Of a stretch of 59,873 bases of DNA, positions 57,462 through 59,873 are shown piece by piece. The DNA is from a virus. Each line of letters opens with the position of its first letter. The stretch's first letter is position 1. The stretch is taken from the IMG/VR virus record IMGVR_UViG_3300025107_000085, positions 1 through 59,873 of that record; one strand, written 5' to 3'. The notes beneath the pieces are model-generated. The model searched no databases, was not told the DNA's origin, and worked only from the letters and a program-made list of their open reading frames with translations. The position numbers and the translations under genes are program-made.

Positions 57462-57548
57462 AAAAAAAAAACGAGAGAAAAGTGATTAAACTGTTTTTGA
57501 GTTCTGATTAATGGTCAGAATGAAGTAAGTGTAATCTGCACTACTACC
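57462..57548 (-). ncRNA. Structured leader downstream of tRNA-Glu, possible Y-like element
   Basis: On the - strand: GTGCAG and TTACTTCA boxes similar to the Y elements near Ro60, a TTCTGA/TCAGAA hairpin, a GTG-ATTA/TAAT-CAC helix with a bulge, and a run of ten T. AAACG/CGTTT may close it. The match to the Y consensus is partial, so this is a suggestion. The T-run may also end the tRNA-Glu transcript. Confidence 0.3.
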
Positions 57549-57551
57549 GTT

Positions 57552-57627
57552 TGCGCTGTGTACAGGAGTCGAACCTGCGAATGCCGACTAGAAAGGTCGG
57601 TGTCTTAAACCACTTGACTAACACAGC
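57552..57627 (-). tRNA. tRNA-Glu (UUC)
   Basis: Acceptor GCTGTGT/ACACAGC, anticodon arm CCGAC-CTTTCTA-GTCGG (UUC), 5-base variable loop, T-arm GCAGG-TTCGACT-CCTGT, G73. CCA is not encoded. Confidence 0.9.
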
Positions 57628-57663
57628 GTAAATTGATTTTAGGGTTTTTTATTAATTTCTTTA

Positions 57664-57831
57664 TTACCCTTTTCTAATAAAAAATTTTATCCATAGGAAA
57701 GAAAATTTAAGCAGCTCTTTTAAAGTAATACGTTCACCAGCAAACCAAGTAGTAGCTAAACCAAAACCCACACCTATAACAATATAGATAGTAAATAATA
57801 CAAAAACTATACAAAGTAAATCAAGTAGCAT
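57664..57831 (-). CDS. Small membrane protein
   Basis: A 55-residue protein with a long hydrophobic N-terminal helix (LLCIVFVLFTIYIVIGVGFG) and a basic aromatic C-terminus (FLWIKFFIRKG). GAGGTGGG precedes the ATG. No family recognised. Confidence 0.6.
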   Translation of the reverse strand: MLLDLLCIVFVLFTIYIVIGVGFGLATTWFAGERITLKELLKFSFLWIKFFIRKG

Positions 57832-57848
57832 ATGCCCACCTCATACAA

Positions 57849-58421
57849 CTAAGTTGTTTTAGAAATTAATTCTTTTGCATACTCAAAATGTTTAAGTACA
57901 TCCTTAAATTTAGGACTTTTTTCCCCTCCTGTCCTTAGCAGATAGGACGGATGATATGTAGGTATAGCATAAATGTCCTTAGCATATTCATACAAGCGTC
58001 CCTGCATTGCACTTAGTGTTTGCTTCGCATCCAAATTTAACATAGCTCCGGCAGCGTCTTTACCTAACAATAATATTACTTTTGGTTTAATTAAATTTAC
58101 CTGTGTTATTATATAGGGTAAACAGGCGTCTATCCAATCTTTTTGGAGCGGTTGGCCAGCAGCTAAGTAACATTTAACTAAATTAGTGATGTATACATCT
58201 TCATAAGTTAAAGATGTTCTAGCTAAAATTACATCAAGTAGTTTACCGGCTCTACCAACAAAAGGTATACCGACTTTGTTCTCTTCGTCTGCTGGCACCA
58301 TACCACATATAAGAAGTTTAGCAGTAGGATTCCCTTTATCAAAAACGGGAAGCAGACGTCCTTCGTGTAGTGAACAAGCAGTACATTCTGCTGCCATATA
58401 ATATAAGGTGATTAAATCCAT
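57849..58421 (-). CDS. Uracil-DNA glycosylase, family 4
   Basis: Removes uracil from DNA. The 190-residue protein has CTAC and later cysteines (LVKCYLAAGQ, WIDACLPY) for a 4Fe-4S cluster, motif A GMVPADEENKVGIPFVGRAG and the C-terminal TYHPSYLLR. Length and layout fit family 4/5 UDG. GAGG precedes the ATG. It ends in TAG. Confidence 0.9.
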   Translation of the reverse strand: MDLITLYYMAAECTACSLHEGRLLPVFDKGNPTAKLLICGMVPADEENKVGIPFVGRAGKLLDVILARTSLTYEDVYITNLVKCYLAAGQPLQKDWIDACLPYIITQVNLIKPKVILLLGKDAAGAMLNLDAKQTLSAMQGRLYEYAKDIYAIPTYHPSYLLRTGGEKSPKFKDVLKHFEYAKELISKTT

Positions 58422-58443
58422 TCAGTTAAATCCTCAATTTTAG

Positions 58444-58695
58444 TTAAACACATTTCTTAGCGAGTACTAATTCCAACCCAGGGGTTTTAATGGACTGTTC
58501 TACCAAAGCCCGTGTCTCATTAAAAATCTCTAAACTGATTATATCATTTATTTCCGCTTCAGTCAAGCCAATATCTGATTTTTCTTTCTTAATGCATCCC
58601 ATTGTTTTACCTCTTCTGGTTATACACGCATGAATATTCTTCTTTGTGCTATCAGAAAATTTGCTTCTGTTTAATAATCTTAATGCTGCGGTATA
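58444..58695 (-). CDS. Exon 2 of a gene split by a group I intron
   Basis: After splicing, this 83-residue exon (YTAALRLLNRSKF, then KKNIHACITRRGKTMGCI) continues the 59757-59873 exon to give NDCAH-YTAALRLL. The joined text reads like a phage domain with a conserved DCAHVTAALRLL-type core and a C-terminal GC end. The frame beginning at 58740 with MWYSP is an artefact of the intron. Confidence 0.85.
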   Translation of the reverse strand, partial: YTAALRLLNRSKFSDSTKKNIHACITRRGKTMGCIKKEKSDIGLTEAEINDIISLEIFNETRALVEQSIKTPGLELVLAKKCV

Positions 58696-59756
58696 CAGAC
58701 TGTTTACTCCCATTACTGGAAGGATCGGACTATACCACAAGTTTGAGTTTATCTAAAAAATATTCTTGACTTAGGTTCTCGTCATATCTAAACCTTATCA
58801 TAGTTACTCCATTACTTGCACATAATTTGTTTTTTATAGTGTCAAGTGTCTGTCGGCGCTCAACATCTTTTTGAGTATCATAACCCAAACATGGGTAAAA
58901 ATGCTGCTTTCCGTCATACTCTAATGCTATGGAGTGGTCGGGCAAAAAGATATCAAGAAATAGATTATGTCTGGTTTCTGGGTTTCTTAGCCAATCAAAA
59001 GTTTTTTCCAGTTCTATACTAATTCCTATATCTTTAAGCCACAGTACCATATCTTTTATTTTGTATGAGCCCCTAACCCCGTACCGCAGGTAACATCTTT
59101 TTGAGCAGTAGTAATTAGGATCTCGTTTAGCTCTTGAAGGCCCCCTAGCAAAAATAATTCCACAACCTTTACAAGTAAACAGTGTCTTTTCTTTTAGCAT
59201 ACTTTTGTTGTGGCAGAGTTTAGAACAAAACTGCCCCCGCCCTTCACGTAATGCTGTACTTATAGAATCAAGTCTAAAGTCTTTACCACACTGAGCACAA
59301 GTATGTATAGGTATATTTACGTTATATTTATAATTACTTGTACTAGAAATTTGGCGTCCTTGTAGTCTATGCCCGCATTCCGTGGAGCATGTTCGTATCT
59401 CTCTACGTTTTGGGGTAAATAAATTACTACAAATGGGGCATATAATTTCTTCTTTATTAAAAGACTTATGTTTTAAACCCTTCATAGTAATACTTCGCCA
59501 TTGGGAGGCGCAGTTTTTACTACAAGTAGTTTGTTTACGTTTACTTATAAAGTAATTTTTACATATTGGACATTCTTTGTTCATACAATCCTCAAACTTC
59601 CCGGCGTATTATACACTCGTTGTGTATCTCGACTTTCGTCTCAGTCTCTGCGGGGTCAATTACGACTTCCCTCAGGATTGCCCTCAACTTAATTGGTAGG
59701 GGTTCCCTGATATGAGCCAGGTTTATTAACGTGCCCACCATACCTTAATAAGAAAA
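58696..59756 (-). mobile_element. Group I intron with homing endonuclease
   Basis: Deduced boundaries: the 5' exon end GTGCCCAT pairs with the internal guide GTGGGCAC (59738-59731), giving the required terminal U-G pair at the splice site. The guide's upstream neighbour GGTATG pairs with the first six bases of exon 2 (TATACC), forming P10. The intron ends in G. The core shows an R-like segment GCAGAGACTG (59651-59642), a GAC-GAAA-GTC hairpin and the S-like TATAGTCC (58734-58727) for P7. Length 1061 nt including the endonuclease gene. Confidence 0.9.
58730..59584 (-). CDS. Intron-encoded homing endonuclease (Cys-cluster plus EDxHD/Vsr-like)
   Basis: A 284-residue protein with repeated CxxC knuckles (CPICKNYF, CPICSNLF, CAQCGKDF, CKGCGIIF, each with a second pair), then a nuclease-like end: FLDIFLPDHSIALEYDGKQH and MIRFRYDENL. 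The EYDGKQH block fits the Vsr/EDxHD or DUF559-like fold of intron-encoded endonucleases. Its stop codon (TAG) lies within the P7/S region of the intron, so gene and ribozyme overlap. Confidence 0.82.
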   Translation of the reverse strand: MNKECPICKNYFISKRKQTTCSKNCASQWRSITMKGLKHKSFNKEEIICPICSNLFTPKRREIRTCSTECGHRLQGRQISSTSNYKYNVNIPIHTCAQCGKDFRLDSISTALREGRGQFCSKLCHNKSMLKEKTLFTCKGCGIIFARGPSRAKRDPNYYCSKRCYLRYGVRGSYKIKDMVLWLKDIGISIELEKTFDWLRNPETRHNLFLDIFLPDHSIALEYDGKQHFYPCLGYDTQKDVERRQTLDTIKNKLCASNGVTMIRFRYDENLSQEYFLDKLKLVV

Positions 59757-59873
59757 ATGGGCACAATCATTAACTGGAAAACTTTTTCCAGGACCGCAAA
59801 AGGTTGATTTCTTTAACTTTTTTCTTTCCTTGGTAGTTAATTTAGCGGCGTCTTCTTTACCAAGGGCAGTCCG
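59757..59873 (-). CDS. Exon 1 of the intron-split gene (partial, runs off the window)
   Basis: 39 codons at the window edge, in the same frame as exon 2: KLTTKERKKLKKSTFCGPGK then SFPVNDCAH. Without splicing the frame runs on only three codons into the intron before a stop. The start lies outside the window. The pattern (KERKKL-x-FCGPG-SFPV-DCAH) suggests a conserved phage domain near the end of a larger protein. Confidence 0.85.

Noticed and set aside
58444-58740. Stand-alone 98-residue protein starting MWYSP
   Set aside because: The first 15 codons lie in the intron 3' end. P1/P10 pairing shows that the real exon starts at 58695.
59715-59760. tRNA-Met with CAU loop (CTCATAT) on the - strand
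   Set aside because: A CCTG/CAGG hairpin with CAU is present, but there is no T-arm or acceptor stem. The sequence is explained by the 5' part of the group I intron, next to its guide sequence.

Overview
This window looks like part of a large tailed-phage genome (Caudoviricetes, probably jumbo or huge class). Evidence: densely packed genes with overlapping starts and stops, a tail-fibre block (three RCC1-propeller proteins, a DUF4376-like protein, an S74 intramolecular chaperone, two large virion-like proteins), a holin-like protein, tRNA genes, inteins, homing endonucleases, a group I intron, several DNA methylases, and phage-type recombination and repair genes. Several genes suggest, by inference only, a Gram-negative anaerobic or respiratory host such as a Desulfobacterota: a secreted pentaheme c-type cytochrome and a membrane hybrid histidine kinase with a CxxCH haem site.

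Layout. Genes from 1 to about 20055 are on the + strand, apart from the holin-like gene. Genes from 20099 to the end are on the - strand. The halves converge on a strong bidirectional terminator at 20067-20096. 1-4522: GNAT, RuvB-like ATPase, sigma factor, CCA-adding enzyme. 4523-5557: about 1 kb of structured non-coding DNA, including Y-RNA-like hairpins, one carrying a complete circularly permuted tRNA mimic. 5558-7227: a coiled-coil protein and a Ro60 (TROVE) protein. 7228-7744: more structured RNA, including an apparent attenuator. 7745-8825: acidic protein and ATP-grasp ligase. 9011-9117: a terminator-ended RNA. 9149-13327: nicotinamidase, radical SAM, nicotinate phosphoribosyltransferase, NadD and NadE, i.e. 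a complete Preiss-Handler NAD route. 13359-17529: conserved phage proteins, an Rnl2-type RNA ligase, a HAD nucleotidase and small Cys-rich proteins. 17631-20055: holin-like protein, methyltransferase, TPR-glycosyltransferase. 20099-28831: tail and virion proteins plus methionine aminopeptidase. 29055-33372: nucleases, HD, HIT, Dam and a second methylase. 33379-38122: hybrid kinase and FN3 proteins. 38126-49970: intein-split P-loop NTPase, Clp-like AAA+, Rad52-like protein, glycosylase, PTH2, NPPY methylase, intein-split transglutaminase-like protease. 50115-57831: GIY-YIG nuclease, tRNAs (Thr-like, initiator Met, Tyr, Ser, Ser, Glu, plus a CUA suppressor at 44474), multihaem cytochrome, RlmN-like protein, Thg1. 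57849-59873: family-4 uracil-DNA glycosylase and a gene split by a group I intron whose splice sites can be deduced from pairing.

How the genes may work together. One theme is RNA maintenance: Ro60 plus Y RNAs, CCA-adding enzyme, RNA ligase, Thg1-like polymerase, PTH2 and tRNAs form a tRNA repair and replacement kit. A second is NAD+ resynthesis from nicotinamide, plausibly against NAD-depleting defences. A third is redox and signalling (cytochrome, haem-containing kinase), which is rare in phages. Seven promoters of one type (TTGACA-like, 17 bp, TATACT-like) show that much of the window can be read by a host-type sigma-70 polymerase. All family calls come from reading the sequence; no database search was possible.
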